Assembly: GCA_038380435.1 (NCBI GenBank)
Contig: JAWZYU010000018.1
Coordinates: 51,919,751 to 51,983,750, forward strand
Direction: 5' to 3'
DNA from: Ryuthela nishihirai
Taxonomy: Eukaryota; Arthropoda; Arachnida; Araneae; Heptathelidae
DNA: 64,000 bases
This document shows, piece after piece, positions 54,751 through 64,000 of this stretch (the first letter of the stretch is position 1; the number at the start of each line of letters is the position of its first letter). The notes below the pieces were generated by a model. That model had not been told where the DNA came from, did not search any database, and saw nothing but the letters and a program-made list of their open reading frames with translations. A program made the position numbers and the translations under genes.

Positions 54751-54771
54751 AATTGTGAAAGTTCAGTTAAT

Positions 54772-55146
54772 CGCGGTGGGGCTCAGTCGGTAGCGCACCA
54801 GGAGAGTAATCTGCAGTTCCCAGATTCCAGTACTAACTAGGACAACGTTGAGATTTATATCTGCTAAATTCCCACTCTAGTTCACAAAGAGGGCACCGAT
54901 GGGCTTGGAAAAGCCGCCGTCCGTCGGGTGGGTCGTTAAGCCGTACCCGGTGTGCGGGAGAGCAATACCCTGTGCACGTTGAAGAACACGCTGCATTGCC
55001 TTGACGAGAGGCTACCATCTGTCTGCTAACAGCTGCCCATTGGGTTCCATTCCCCTAACCTTCTCTGAAGCTTTGGGGTCCTTGTAATCTTGCCATTAAG
55101 CCCATTGTCGGCGAAAACGTACCTCTCAGAGGTACAATCCAACCCT
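54772..55146 (+). mobile_element. SINE-A, moderately diverged
   Basis: The A box reads GGGGCTCAGTCGG. The B box is lost (CCCAGATTCCAGTAC). The core is retained, with one TCGTTAAGCCG change. Confidence 0.88.
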
Positions 55147-55297
55147 ATTATTTTTTTAACCTATTTTATTAATCAGAAAAACCAATTATCTCTGTGAACG
55201 CTAGAATATTTATTTTCAGTGAGAATGAAGTTTAGTCATTTTCCGACATTAGCTCCCTTAATAATGGTTAAAGTTCTCATTATTTGATGATTTAGAC

Positions 55298-55489
55298 CAG
55301 TGGTTCTCAACCTTTTATGCTTCACGTACCCCCCGGAAATGTGTATGTAACTGGCGTACCCCTTGTATAAATAGATAAAACTATAGTATAACAATGGTTA
55401 TTTTTACTTTGTTACTAAATCTAGCGACTTTTGAACTCTCACGACGTACCCAAAAAATTTTACCACTTACCCCACGTTGAGAACCCATA
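55298..55489. mobile_element. hAT-type MITE (192 bp)
   Basis: Starts CAGTGGTTCTCAACC, with GTTGAGAACC near the other end. A perfect 8 bp TSD ATTTAGAC lies at 55290-55297 and 55490-55497. Internal CGTACCCC words are repeated on both arms. An 8 bp TSD with CAGTGGTTCTCAACC-type ends is typical of non-autonomous hAT elements. Confidence 0.8.
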
Positions 55490-55499
55490 ATTTAGACAA

Positions 55500-55723
55500 T
55501 TCCAAATATAATATTTCTATTATCTATCCAACACACACAAAGCAATCTTTCACTTATCTCTTTAATAACAAAAAAAAAACCTCTTAAAGCAAAAAAAAAA
55601 ATCCTTTTCCGAGATTTAAGGGGGAAACTGCTGTCAGTTTTGCCATTTTCCAAATTTAGCTAAAGTGTGTTACCTAAAAGTATTCAAGATTAATGAAAAG
55701 CAAATCTCAATATTCCTTACTAC
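55500..55723. other. AT-rich spacer
   Basis: No supported feature. Confidence 0.4.
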
Positions 55724-55792
55724 TTACCTGAAACCTTTTTAGGGAATCTAAAAAAGTTTCTGAAGTCGCAAAAATATATATTTGCTTGAGTG
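55724..55792 (-). repeat. Dispersed repeat, family F copy 2
   Basis: The reverse complement of 54638-54712 with few differences (AAAAAGTTTCTGAAGTCG). Confidence 0.55.
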
Positions 55793-55951
55793 CAGAAAAA
55801 AATCATTCGCTCTAAATGTTTTCTATAGGAAAGAAGACATGACTCAATATTGCGTCTATTATCGATTGACAATCTTTAAATATTTTCCCTCTCGTTTGGT
55901 TGCAATTCTATTGATCACCCTGGTAATATTTCTTTAGGACTAAACAGCACA

Positions 55952-56164
55952 TGCCTAATCCCGTGGCCGAGTGGTTAGCACGCTTGGTTACCGATCAAAG
56001 GGACCTGGGTTCGAGCCCCGGGTAAGGCATGGATGTATGTGTCGTTTTTCTGCTGAGGTCCTGCCATCCTTTCAGAATCTTCTACTATGGCATATAAACT
56101 GACAGGCTCCTGTCAGACCTATGTGGCAAGCAGCTGCTTGAGGGGGTATTTATTTTATTTATAT
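55952..56164 (+). mobile_element. SINE-B, full length, young
   Basis: A perfect TSD TAAACAGCACA at 55941-55951 and 56165-56175. The tail is GGGGGTATTTATTTTATTTATAT. Confidence 0.94.
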
Positions 56165-56175
56165 TAAACAGCACA

Positions 56176-56500
56176 GCGTCTAACTGTTCTTGTTGTCTTC
56201 TAGATTAGCGTTGTTGTTTATAAGAGAAATTATTTGTGACATGGAGCTTTCCTCCTTCATCTTGAAAAGTAAAGTAGTTCTATTCAAATGTCAAGTCCAT
56301 ATGATGAGATAAATAACATGGAATGTTTTTTCCTTAACTGTTAGAAGTCCCATTTTATGGAAAACAAACTGACCAACATCGCAAACATTCACAGTAACAC
56401 TGAATATTATTTTCTTAAAAATATGAATATCATATCTTAACCTAAGTAAAATGCTAGACACAAATAAATAAGAAAGTTTATTGTTCCTTCTATTTAAATG
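56176..56500. other. AT-rich spacer
   Basis: No supported feature. Confidence 0.4.
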
Positions 56501-56509
56501 ATTAATATA

Positions 56510-56897
56510 CTGGGACGGGGGTGGCTCAGTCGGTATCGCGCCAGGCTCGTAATCTGCAGTTTCCAGGTTCGAGTCCCGGCTGTGTCAGCGTTGAGACTTA
56601 TCTCCGCAAAACTCCCCGCCCTGCCCACGGTCAATAGGGGACATCGATGGGCTTGGAAAGGCCGTCGTCCGTCGGATGGGACGTTAAGTCGTGGCCCCGT
56701 GTGTGGGAGAGCCATACCCTGTGCACGTTAAAGAACACGTTGGATGGCCTTGATGGGAGGCTACCATCTATCTTCCAACAGCTGTTCCAGTAGGTCCCCT
56801 ACCCCAACCTTCTCTGAGCCTTCGGGGTCCTTGTGGCCTGGACATTTAGCCCATGGTGTGCAAAACAGTGCCGCTCAGAGATAAAACTAACCAACCC
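56510..56897 (+). mobile_element. SINE-A, full length
   Basis: ATTAATATA flanks both sides (56501-56509 and 56898-56906). The B box is intact. The tail is AAAACTAACCAACCC. Confidence 0.93.
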
Positions 56898-56906
56898 ATT
56901 AATATA

Positions 56907-57337
56907 TATAGTATTACTAGAATGCAAACTATCCAGGGAGAGAAGGAATACTCTCCTTCGGAAACTTGCCATATCCACTTGTAAATTCCTCTGTTATGCC
57001 TTTGAGGTTACAATTAATAGTGTATGTCATATAGACCACCCATCCTCTACTTGAGAAAATGTGAAATTCATGTCTTGATTATCGCTGACAAGGCTATTTT
57101 AAATCTTTCAAGCACTTCCTACATACTCAGTTCATCTGACTCGGCTTGCGTCGTCCATCTGACTTGATACAACTGCACGGATATCTCGACAGATGATATT
57201 GTGCAGACCGTCTGCAGAATATCCTCTGGAAATTTTCGCGAATTTCAGTCCCCTGGGATTGAACGGGTTAATCAGAGCACAGAAGAGATCACATTTATTT
57301 ACAGTTTCATTGCAATCAATTTCTGTTTCATTTGCGG
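56907..57337. other. Unique spacer
   Basis: No supported feature. The open frames at 57132-57371 and 57201-57440 run into SINE-A. Confidence 0.35.
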
Positions 57338-57393
57338 AGAGATGGCTCAGTTGGTAGCGCACCAGGCTCAAAACTACAGTTTCCAGGTTCGAG
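57338..57393 (+). mobile_element. SINE-A, old copy, head part
   Basis: GATGGCTCAGTTGGTAGCGC and TTTCCAGGTTCGAG. Split at the B box by the next SINE-A. Confidence 0.85.
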
Positions 57394-57760
57394 GGGCGGG
57401 GGTGGCTCAGTCGGTAGCGCGCCAGGCTCGTAATCTGTAGTTCCCAGGTTCGAGTCCCAGCTGGGTCAGCGTTGAGATTTATCTCCGCAAAAATTCCCCT
57501 CCCTGCCCACGGTCAGTAGGGGACACCGATGGGCTTGGAATGGTCGCCGTCCGTCGGATGGGACGTTAAGCCGTGGCCCCGTGTGCGGGAGAGCCATACC
57601 CTGTGCACGTTAAAGAACACGCTGGATGGCTTTGACGGGACCATCTGTCTCCCAACAGCTGTTCCTGTGGGTCCCCTTCCCCAACCTTCTCTGAGACCTG
57701 GCCATTTAGCCCATGGTGTGCAAAAAAAGTGCCGCTCAGAGGTAAAACAACCCAACCCAA
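57394..57760 (+). mobile_element. SINE-A nested in the B box of an older copy
   Basis: TSD TCCAGGTTCGAG at 57382-57393 and 57761-57772. Two small deletions: one near ACGGGACCATCTG and one removing GGTCC-ATGTG near CTCTGAGACCTGG. Confidence 0.95.
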
Positions 57761-57772
57761 TCCAGGTTCGAG

Positions 57773-58022
57773 TCCCACCTATGCCAAAGTTGATATTTAT
57801 CTTCCCTAAACCCTCACCCTACTTCCGGTCAGTAGGAGACACCGATGGGCTTGAAAAGGCCGCTGTCCATAGGATGGAACATTAAGCTGTTGTTCCGTAT
57901 ATGCGGTAGAGCAATACCCTGTGGACGTTAAAGAATACGCTAGAAGGCCTTGACGAGAAGTTTGCTTTCTGTCTCGTAACGGCTGTCCAGTGTGACTCCT
58001 TCCCCCAGCCTTTTCTGAGCCT
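57773..58022 (+). mobile_element. SINE-A, old copy, middle part
   Basis: TCCCACCTATGCCAAAGTTG through the core (GATGGAACATTAAGCTGT) to TTTTCTGAGCCTCGAG, where a second insertion breaks it. Confidence 0.8.
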
Positions 58023-58143
58023 CGAGTTTTATATTTTATGATATTGCAATCTTGTTGGCTAAAGACCTGCATTTTTATTATCTCTGTTCCTATTGCTGTA
58101 AGATAGGGAAAACGAGGATCCAAGGAATGCTATGGACCTGAAG
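58023..58143 (-). repeat. Insert in old SINE-A, family F copy 3
   Basis: About 120 bp absent from other SINE-A copies, bracketed by CTCGAG on both sides. On the minus strand, TACTTCAGGTCCATAGCATT and GATCCTCGTTTTC match 54705-54745. Confidence 0.55.
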
Positions 58144-58232
58144 TAATAACTCTCGAGGCCCTTTTAACCTGGCCATTTAACCATTGCAGGCAAAAAAAAG
58201 TGCCGCTCAGAGGTAAAGCAACTCAACTCAGT
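58144..58232 (+). mobile_element. SINE-A, old copy, 3' part
   Basis: CCTTTTAACCTGGCCATTTA to GAGGTAAAGCAACTCAACTC completes the copy begun at 57338. Confidence 0.8.
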
Positions 58233-58255
58233 TAATAGCTTATGTTAACTAAATG

Positions 58256-58467
58256 GCCGTCCCATGGCCGAATGGTTAGCGCGCTTGGCTACTGATCTAA
58301 GGGACCTGGGTGCGAGCCCCGGGTAAGGCATGGATGTATGTGTCGTTTTTCTGCTGAGGTCCTGCCATCCTCTCAGATCTTATACTTTGGCAAATAAACT
58401 GACCGGCTCCTGTCAGACCTCTGTGGCAAGCAGCTGCTTGAGGGGGTATTTATTTTTATTTTTTATT
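58256..58467 (+). mobile_element. SINE-B, full length
   Basis: TSD ACTAAATG at 58248-58255 and 58468-58475. The first hairpin has one change (CTGACCGGCTCCTGTCAG). Confidence 0.92.
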
Positions 58468-58475
58468 ACTAAATG

Positions 58476-58850
58476 CTGCCAAATTATTCTCCTTGTGTTA
58501 TTGGGAGGTAATGTTTCATATCCCACTCGAAGCGAAACTCAGTTTTTTAATACACACCTTTCATGACTATCCTTACTACATAAGCATTACCTGCGAATTT
58601 TCCTACTATTAAATTCCTTTAAAATATTTCGTTCAAAATATGCCGCCCCTAAAAAATACGCAGCTTCAACTATCACAAAATTCTTGTGTGTTCGCATCGA
58701 CCCCGAGTTGTTAATAAAGCGATAATTGAACTTCAAACGTTCCCAAATTAGAATGTTTGTATTAAAAAGCAATGAAATCACGAGAGGACCACTGTATCGA
58801 CTCCCGAGTAGTTAAAGCAATCGTATAACTAGTTCATAAACCCTAACCGA
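58476..58850. other. AT-rich spacer
   Basis: No supported feature. Confidence 0.4.
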
Positions 58851-59430
58851 ACTTACCCCACGGTGGTGAAAATTTCTGTGTTTAACAGCGGTTGTGTGAA
58901 TGATGGTTGCGAAGCGGTGCAACTGTCTTGCAACCTCTACAGTTCCAGCGTTACTGGCTGCCAGTTAGGAGGGAGTGAAGTGCGTGCCAGAGCAGATCTG
59001 TGGGGTCTCTCCGTTTCCTTCCGTGCGGTGTTTTATGGGCCCCAGTGCAGCGGTAGGAGTAGCCCGATGTGTCTAGACAGGGTAATGTGCACCCGGCAAC
59101 AGCGGCACTGAGGAACGTTCCACTGTCTTGTGGCCGAGGGGTGGGGAGTGTCTGCAAGCACGTGGCAGGAAAGGAAGGAGAGGCTTCGGTGGGTCGACGG
59201 CCGAGCGGTTCCCTGCCCCGTTAGCGGTGCCCGTTAGTATTGATTGCAGGCCAGACAAACAACAGTTGGTTGGACAGTGGGCTCTCGGTACAACATTACC
59301 AGCTGTGGCTGTGCACGCAAACCGCACGCACACACACACGAGTGGAAGCAGTCGCTCGCGAATTTGTGATCTGTTGTCTTTCTTTCATCAGCTGGATGGC
59401 TCTAGTGCTTTATTTTGGTGGGACTGATGC
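58851..59430. promoter_or_regulatory. CpG-rich stretch, candidate promoter or 5' UTR
   Basis: Non-repetitive and GC-rich, with CpG clusters at 59040-59110 and 59190-59240, and a CA repeat near 59325-59340. Overlapping open frames on both strands (to about 99 codons) have no recognisable domains, and all are explained by the low density of stops. Direction unknown. Confidence 0.3.
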
Positions 59431-59739
59431 TCTATAGATGCATCGGAGGTAGGGGCAGTGTAGCTATTCCGATGCACCTTTCTTGGAAGCAACACACAAC
59501 ACAGGTCTTCGTGAATGTTTATTGGGTTTAATGAACTGAATGCCTACATGTAACAAAAATAAATATGGACTTATGAGGTGCGAAGTTGTTTTACATTTCG
59601 TATAATAACTGTCAGATATTATACGAATAAAGTGCCGAATAAAGTTTAGTGGAAATATTGTATATCTTTCAGGAAAGTTTTCTCTAACGAATTTTTTTTT
59701 TGGAAGGAATAAATCTGAAATAAAATTTTGTGATTTGGA
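59431..59739. other. AT-rich spacer
   Basis: No supported feature. Confidence 0.4.
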
Positions 59740-59805
59740 AATATTGATTGAGGGAAGGATAGGATCTAGAAAAAAATAAAGGGGAGGTTTGCGAAAGACT
59801 GGATT
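59740..59805 (-). repeat. Dispersed repeat, family C, first part
   Basis: GGAAGGATAGGATCTAGAAA and GCGAAAGACTGGATTTCCAT match, inverted, the outer part of the copy at 335-490. SINE-B interrupts it. Confidence 0.55.
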
Positions 59806-60010
59806 TCCATGGCAGCCGAGTGGTTAGCACGCTTGGCTACTGTTCTACGGGACCTGGGTTCGAACCCCGGATTAGGCATGGATGTGTGTGCCGTTTTTCT
59901 GCTGAGGTCCTGCCATCCTCTCAGACCTTCTACTGTGGCATATAAACTAACAGGCTCCTGTCAGACCTCTGTGGCAAGCAGCTGCTTGAGGGGGTATTTA
60001 TTTTATATTA
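59806..60010 (+). mobile_element. SINE-B inserted in family C
   Basis: Starts GGCAGCCGAGTGGTTAGC, with its 5' end slightly shortened, and ends GGGGGTATTTATTTTATA. The second hairpin is perfect; the first is CTAACAGGCTCCTGTCAG, with one change. Confidence 0.92.
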
Positions 60011-60072
60011 TTATAACATTTTTCTTTCCTTTAAAATATCTTTAAAAATTTCTTGAAAAGTGCGCGAAATAT
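60011..60072 (-). repeat. Dispersed repeat, family C, second part
   Basis: ATAACATTTTTCTTTCCTTT and AAAAATTTCTTGAAAAGTGC complete the interrupted family C copy. Confidence 0.6.
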
Positions 60073-60098
60073 GCAAACGCATAATGAGTTTTACCCAT

Positions 60099-60473
60099 TG
60101 GGTTGGGTTGTTTTACCTCTGAGCGACACTTTTTTCCACACCATGGGCTAAATGGCCAGGTCACATGGACCCCGAAGGCTCAGCGAAGGTTGGGGACCCA
60201 CTGGAACAGCTTTTGGGAGACAGATGGTAGCCTCCCGTCAAGGCCATCCAGCGTGTTCTTTAACGTGCACAGGGTATGGCTCTCCCGCACACGGGGCCAC
60301 GGCTTAACGTCGCATCCGACGGACGGCGGCCTTTCCAAGCCCATCGGTGTCCCCTACTGGGCAGGGCGGGGAATTTTGCGGAGATAAATCTCAACGCTGA
60401 CGCAGCTGGGACTCGAACCTGGGAACTACAGATTACAAGCCTGGCGCGCTACCGACTGAGCCATCCCCGCCCC
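60099..60473 (-). mobile_element. SINE-A, full length, young
   Basis: A perfect TSD AGTTTTACCCAT at 60087-60098 and 60474-60485. Short losses at GAAGGTTGGGGACCC and at CCCCTACTGGGCAGG. Confidence 0.95.
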
Positions 60474-60485
60474 AGTTTTACCCAT

Positions 60486-60797
60486 ACTAGTGATGTTAGT
60501 GATGATTTCCTTGTTTTCCTCCCTAGGTAGGGCCCTGATTAAGTGGTATTGAAAGTGTCAGTGCTAGTAACAAGATACATGTCACGTTTCCTAATTTATT
60601 ATAGGTTTTTTATTCAGTATATGAAGCGAAACTAGATGTTTGAATGTTTCCCAATTTCACTAAATTTATTTTAGTATATGAAAATATTTAGGAGGTATCG
60701 TTCATTTTTGAATACAGCTGCGAATGCAGAAATACCTCATTTCACCGTTTTAATAATCATTTTTCCATTTTCGTTTTGTTTTCGGTTATACTTAGTT
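60486..60797. other. AT-rich spacer
   Basis: No supported feature. Confidence 0.4.
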
Positions 60798-60899
60798 GCA
60801 TTTAAAAAGAAAACTAAAAATGCCCGAAAAACCTTGAATGACTGGAAGAAGGTCGTCTGGTCCGATGAATCTCTTTTCCTGTTGCACTCTATGGATGGC
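60798..60899 (+). pseudogene. Tc1-like transposase fragment
   Basis: About 34 codons read KNARKTLNDWKKVVWSDESL and then FLLHSMDGR. The WSDES motif with its aspartate corresponds to the first catalytic residue of Tc1-type DDE transposases. It has no start and no downstream part. SINE-A begins immediately after DGR, and no matching coding sequence follows it, so the rest was lost. Confidence 0.65.
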
Positions 60900-61281
60900 C
60901 GGGTTGGGTTGTTTTACCTCTGAGCGGCACTTTTTTGCACACCATGGGCTAAATGGCCAGGTCACAAGGACCCCCGAAGACTTAGAGAAGGTTGGGGTCC
61001 CACTAGAACACCTGTTGGGAGACAGATGGCAACTTCCCGTCAAGGCCATCCAGTGTGTTCTTTAACGTGCACAGGGTATGGCTCTCCCGTACACGGAGCC
61101 ACGGCTTAACGTCCCATCCGACGGACTGCGGCCTTTCAAAGCCCATCGGTGTCCCCTACTGACCGTGGGCAGGGCGGAGAATTTTTCGGAAATAAATCTC
61201 AGCGCTGACCCAGCTAGGACTCGAACCTGGGAACTGCAAATTACGAGTCTGGCGCGCTACCGACTGAGCAACCCCTGCCCC
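60900..61281 (-). mobile_element. SINE-A at the edge of a Tc1 remnant
   Basis: An inverted, complete, mildly diverged copy (GGGGTCCCACTAGAACACC). I see no TSD, which suggests a deletion on one side after insertion. Confidence 0.92.
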
Positions 61282-62579
61282 TTCTTCATTGTGAATGTTA
61301 CTCCCGATCAGGGATTAGCAAGTTCGGCAATCTGAATGGAGCGCACCATCATAATCTGCAGACAATATTATTAAGCTGCTTCCCAGGTGTAGAGTCGAAA
61401 ACACACAGGTGTATTTACAGCCTTTGTTAAATAATTAGCAATTAGGAAGAAGTTAGCTAATAGGAAGAAATTTGAAGCTGCTCAAAATTTATCAAATAGT
61501 GGTTGCGATTATATCTGCGAATATCATCTGAGGAAGTTTCAAAGGAATTTTATTCGTCGGACCGCAGAAAATTTTCGCGATAAACGTTTTTTTTTTGGTG
61601 TTATCCGTTTCGCGTTAAAAAATATTTTTACATATAAAAATTAATGTCGCGAGAATGGATCAAACTTTAGTTTTGTTTAACCGATATTTTGTCTTATCCA
61701 TTTCCTTCTAAAAAAAATTCTTTATCAAAGTTTGTGAAAAACTGCGAAAAAAGAAATCTTATGGACTTCTGAAATTTTTACGGATACGACAAATTTCGGG
61801 CATTTTTTTCCACAGACAGCCCATATAAGTCATCGAAAATATTGGCAAACTCTGGAGTCGACATCTAACCGTAACACTCGCAGTATCACCATGAGCCGAC
61901 ACATAGCATGGCGGAATCGAAGCGGCAAAACATTTGAAACCATTAAACGAAATAAGTGTATATTTTACAGATTTGTGCACATACTTGTTTGAATATTCAT
62001 CAACCACAGGTGTCTTAAGACTGGCAGTGTTTTCGTTCGACATTCTAGCATCCAAACTCTTTAAATATCAAAAGAATATTACCGAAAATCTAAATTTAAG
62101 TAGAGTTGATTGAGATTTCTGATACATATCAGTTATCGAATTTTCCTACAAAAAATATCTTAGAAGTTTTACAGCTTCGAAGTTGCCTCCCCTTTGAGAA
62201 AACATTGGTATAAAACCCTTTTTCCACTAATGTATTTTATAGAAAAAAATCCTTTTTAATTATCATTGACTCTGTTTCAGTAGCCTGACCAGAAACTTCG
62301 AGTGTGGTGGAAAGGAAGAAAGTTGGGTTATGTAGACCTCTGATTTTCGAGAATTACCTTGGAAAATGTTTGCTGTTGAAGTGCGAAAGGTGGAGGGGGT
62401 TATAACTTCAATCCTCCAACCTTGGGTACACCACTGGGTTCTTGAGAGTCGCATGGTCAATTATCTTAACCATTCCAGTCCCTGGCTTCATGAAGATTTT
62501 TTATATATAGTTTTATATAAAAACTTTAAAAAACGAATAAATTGCCTCTCAAGTACCTGTTTGTCAGCGAAGTATGACT
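61282..62579. other. Long AT-rich stretch
   Basis: No repeat recognised. The antisense open frame 61759-62055 (98 codons) and the frames at 62263-62632 show no known domain, and no splice context is convincing. Confidence 0.35.
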
Positions 62580-62587
62580 TGGTTGTT

Positions 62588-62667
62588 GGTTCTGAGCGGC
62601 ACTTTTTTGCACACCATGGGCTAAATGGATAGGTCACAAGGACTCCGAAGGCTCAAAAATGGTTGGA
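62588..62667 (-). mobile_element. SINE-A 3' fragment
   Basis: GGTTCTGAGCGGCACTTTTT to GGCTCAAAAATGGTTGG. It breaks off at the start of family E. Confidence 0.85.
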
Positions 62668-62671
62668 CATC

Positions 62672-62845
62672 GCTCATTGCAAAGGAACTTGTGGCTCATA
62701 AACAAATAATCAATATACTGAATCTGACACATTTCTTCCAAATTTTGACCAAACATTTTAGCTGCATAACTGAAAGATTTTGTCGATTCATATTACTCAT
62801 TAAAAATGCATAATTTTTAAGCAATATATTTTCTTGATTCCTTAA
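62672..62845 (+). repeat. Dispersed repeat, family E copy 2
   Basis: ATTGCAAAGGAACTTGTGGC, AATCAATATACTGAATCTGA and TTTTGACCAAACATTTTAGC align with 8445-8540. Both copies are near SINE-A sequence. Confidence 0.55.
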
Positions 62846-62850
62846 ATATG

Positions 62851-63232
62851 TAGGGGCGGGGGTGACTCAGTCGGTAGCGCTCCAGGCTCGGAATCTGTAG
62901 CTCCCAGGTTCGAGTCCCAGCTGGGTCAGCGTTGAGATTTATCTCCGTAAAATTCCCCGCCCTGCACACGGTCAGTAGGTGACACCGATGGGCTTGGAAA
63001 GGCCGCCGTCCGTCGGATGGACGTTAGCCGTGGTTCCGTGTGCAGGAGAGCCATACCCTGTGCACGTTAAAGAATTCACTGGATGGCCTTGACGGGAGGC
63101 TGCCATCTGTCTCCCAACATCTGTTCTAGTGGGACCCCTCCCCCAACCTTCTCTGAGCCTTCGGGGGTCTGTGTGACTTGTCCATTTAGCCCATGGTGTG
63201 CAAAAAACTGCCGCTCAGAGGTAAAGCAACCG
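62851..63232 (+). mobile_element. SINE-A, full length
   Basis: TTAAATATG flanks it (62842-62850 and 63233-63241). Small losses in GATGGACGTTAGCCG. The tail is shortened to GTAAAGCAACC. Confidence 0.93.
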
Positions 63233-63241
63233 TTAAATATG

Positions 63242-64000
63242 AAGTTTTTTTTGCAATCCATTGCTTATTGGAAATGAATGTTTCATTTTTAAATAGAGAG
63301 TTTTTCCTGCTGCTCTTTAAGAATATAGTTTACTTTTTGTAGTGGCTGTCTACTAAGTGTTTCCACCAACTGAGAGTTATTGCTGAACAGCTTCACACAA
63401 GCATAACCACAAACGCAAGATATCGAAACATATTCAACTTTTCATCGCTCCCACAATTACATTACCCTCACAAATAAACATAAAACATTCTCTAAGTATC
63501 GTATTTTTTCACTACCAACTATCTACAACAGAATAATTTAGGCCATAAACTTTATTGATGAACAGATTGTAATGTAGTTTGGCTGAACGAAATACGTTTT
63601 TGATTTGCTTGAAAGAAAGACACAGAAAACAACAAAACCCACGCCATTGCCTTTTATAAAATTAACTTTAAAGAGAACAAAACTTGACCCACAGTTTTCT
63701 CCCGAGCACCTTCCGTGCCCTTACTCCCAAGGGTCGCGCTAAAAAGATAAAGAGCGTTTTTCAGTTTGAAACATTTTTCATTTCGCCTCCTGTTAAAATC
63801 CATATTTGACCCTCCCTGGAGGGGGATGCCGGCCCAGAGGCCAATATTGGCGAGATTTGCTATCCATTTAAGCAGCTGCAGAGAAATCGACATTTTTATT
63901 TTCGACTTTAAACGTGAAAAATGATAGATTGGAATGTCAATAGTAATATCTTAGGGAGCCAGATTTCCATCACCAATGCCTCTTTCCTCTCTCTCCATTT
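63242..64000. other. AT-rich spacer
   Basis: No supported gene. The antisense frame 63654-63893 shows no recognisable domain. Confidence 0.35.

Noticed and set aside
54355..54840. 161-codon open frame
   Set aside because: Composition is driven by T runs, no domain is seen, and its last part is SINE-A sequence.
1..64000. Functional tRNA genes suggested by many perfect B boxes (GGTTCGAGTCC, GGTTCGAGCCC)
   Set aside because: Each belongs to a SINE head followed by SINE body. Acceptor-stem pairing and 3' ends are not those of tRNA genes.

Overview
The window is intergenic or intronic, repeat-dominated DNA from an animal genome. An arthropod, most likely a chelicerate such as a spider, is my best inference, because of AT-rich unique DNA, very abundant tRNA-derived SINEs and Tc1/mariner remnants. 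I cannot prove the taxon from the sequence. I see no intact protein-coding gene, no rRNA, no functional tRNA gene and no CRISPR-like array. Almost all apparent short proteins are chance or antisense readings of SINEs or satellites.

Two tRNA-derived SINE families structure the whole window. SINE-A (about 385 bp) has an A box, a B box, a conserved core with GGGACGTTAAGCCG and GCACGTTAAAGAAC, and a tail of AACCC units. It has roughly 45 to 50 copies on both strands. Many are young, with 7 to 16 bp target-site duplications (TSDs); others are old, and several are nested in each other. SINE-B (about 195 bp) has a tRNA-like head, two perfect hairpins near the 3' end and a GGGGTATTTATTTA-type tail, in about a dozen copies.

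DNA transposons are also present. A 4.37 kb mariner-like element (39354-43721) has inverted ends of about 163 bp and a broken transposase gene. That gene is interrupted by a SINE-A, and the element carries a 2.4 kb array of a 26 bp unit inside it. A palindromic TA-flanked MITE family occurs at 10412, 29727, 30553, 31021 and 52740. Single copies of a likely piggyBac-type MITE (43947-44464) and a likely hAT-type MITE (55298-55489) are present. Coding remnants of a Tc1-like transposase (about 60798) and of a non-LTR retrotransposon (46558-47281) were found.

Layout: 1-10 kb, SINE-A copies with AT-rich spacers; 10.3-11.0 kb, a 34 bp tandem repeat split by a palindromic MITE; 11-20.4 kb, dense SINE-A including nested ones; 21.8-24.2 kb, a 45 bp satellite; 24.2-25.1 kb, a CpG-rich stretch; 26-29.5 kb, sparse repeats; 29.5-31.2 kb, a MITE cluster; 33-34.1 kb, a duplicated segment; 34.6-35.4 kb, a second CpG-rich stretch with a candidate first exon; 36.3-37 kb, a 37 bp tandem array; 39.3-43.7 kb, the mariner element with its array; 44-64 kb, alternating SINEs, MITEs and LINE remnants, with a third CpG-rich stretch at 58.9-59.4 kb. 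The CpG-rich stretches are the only places where I would look for gene starts.
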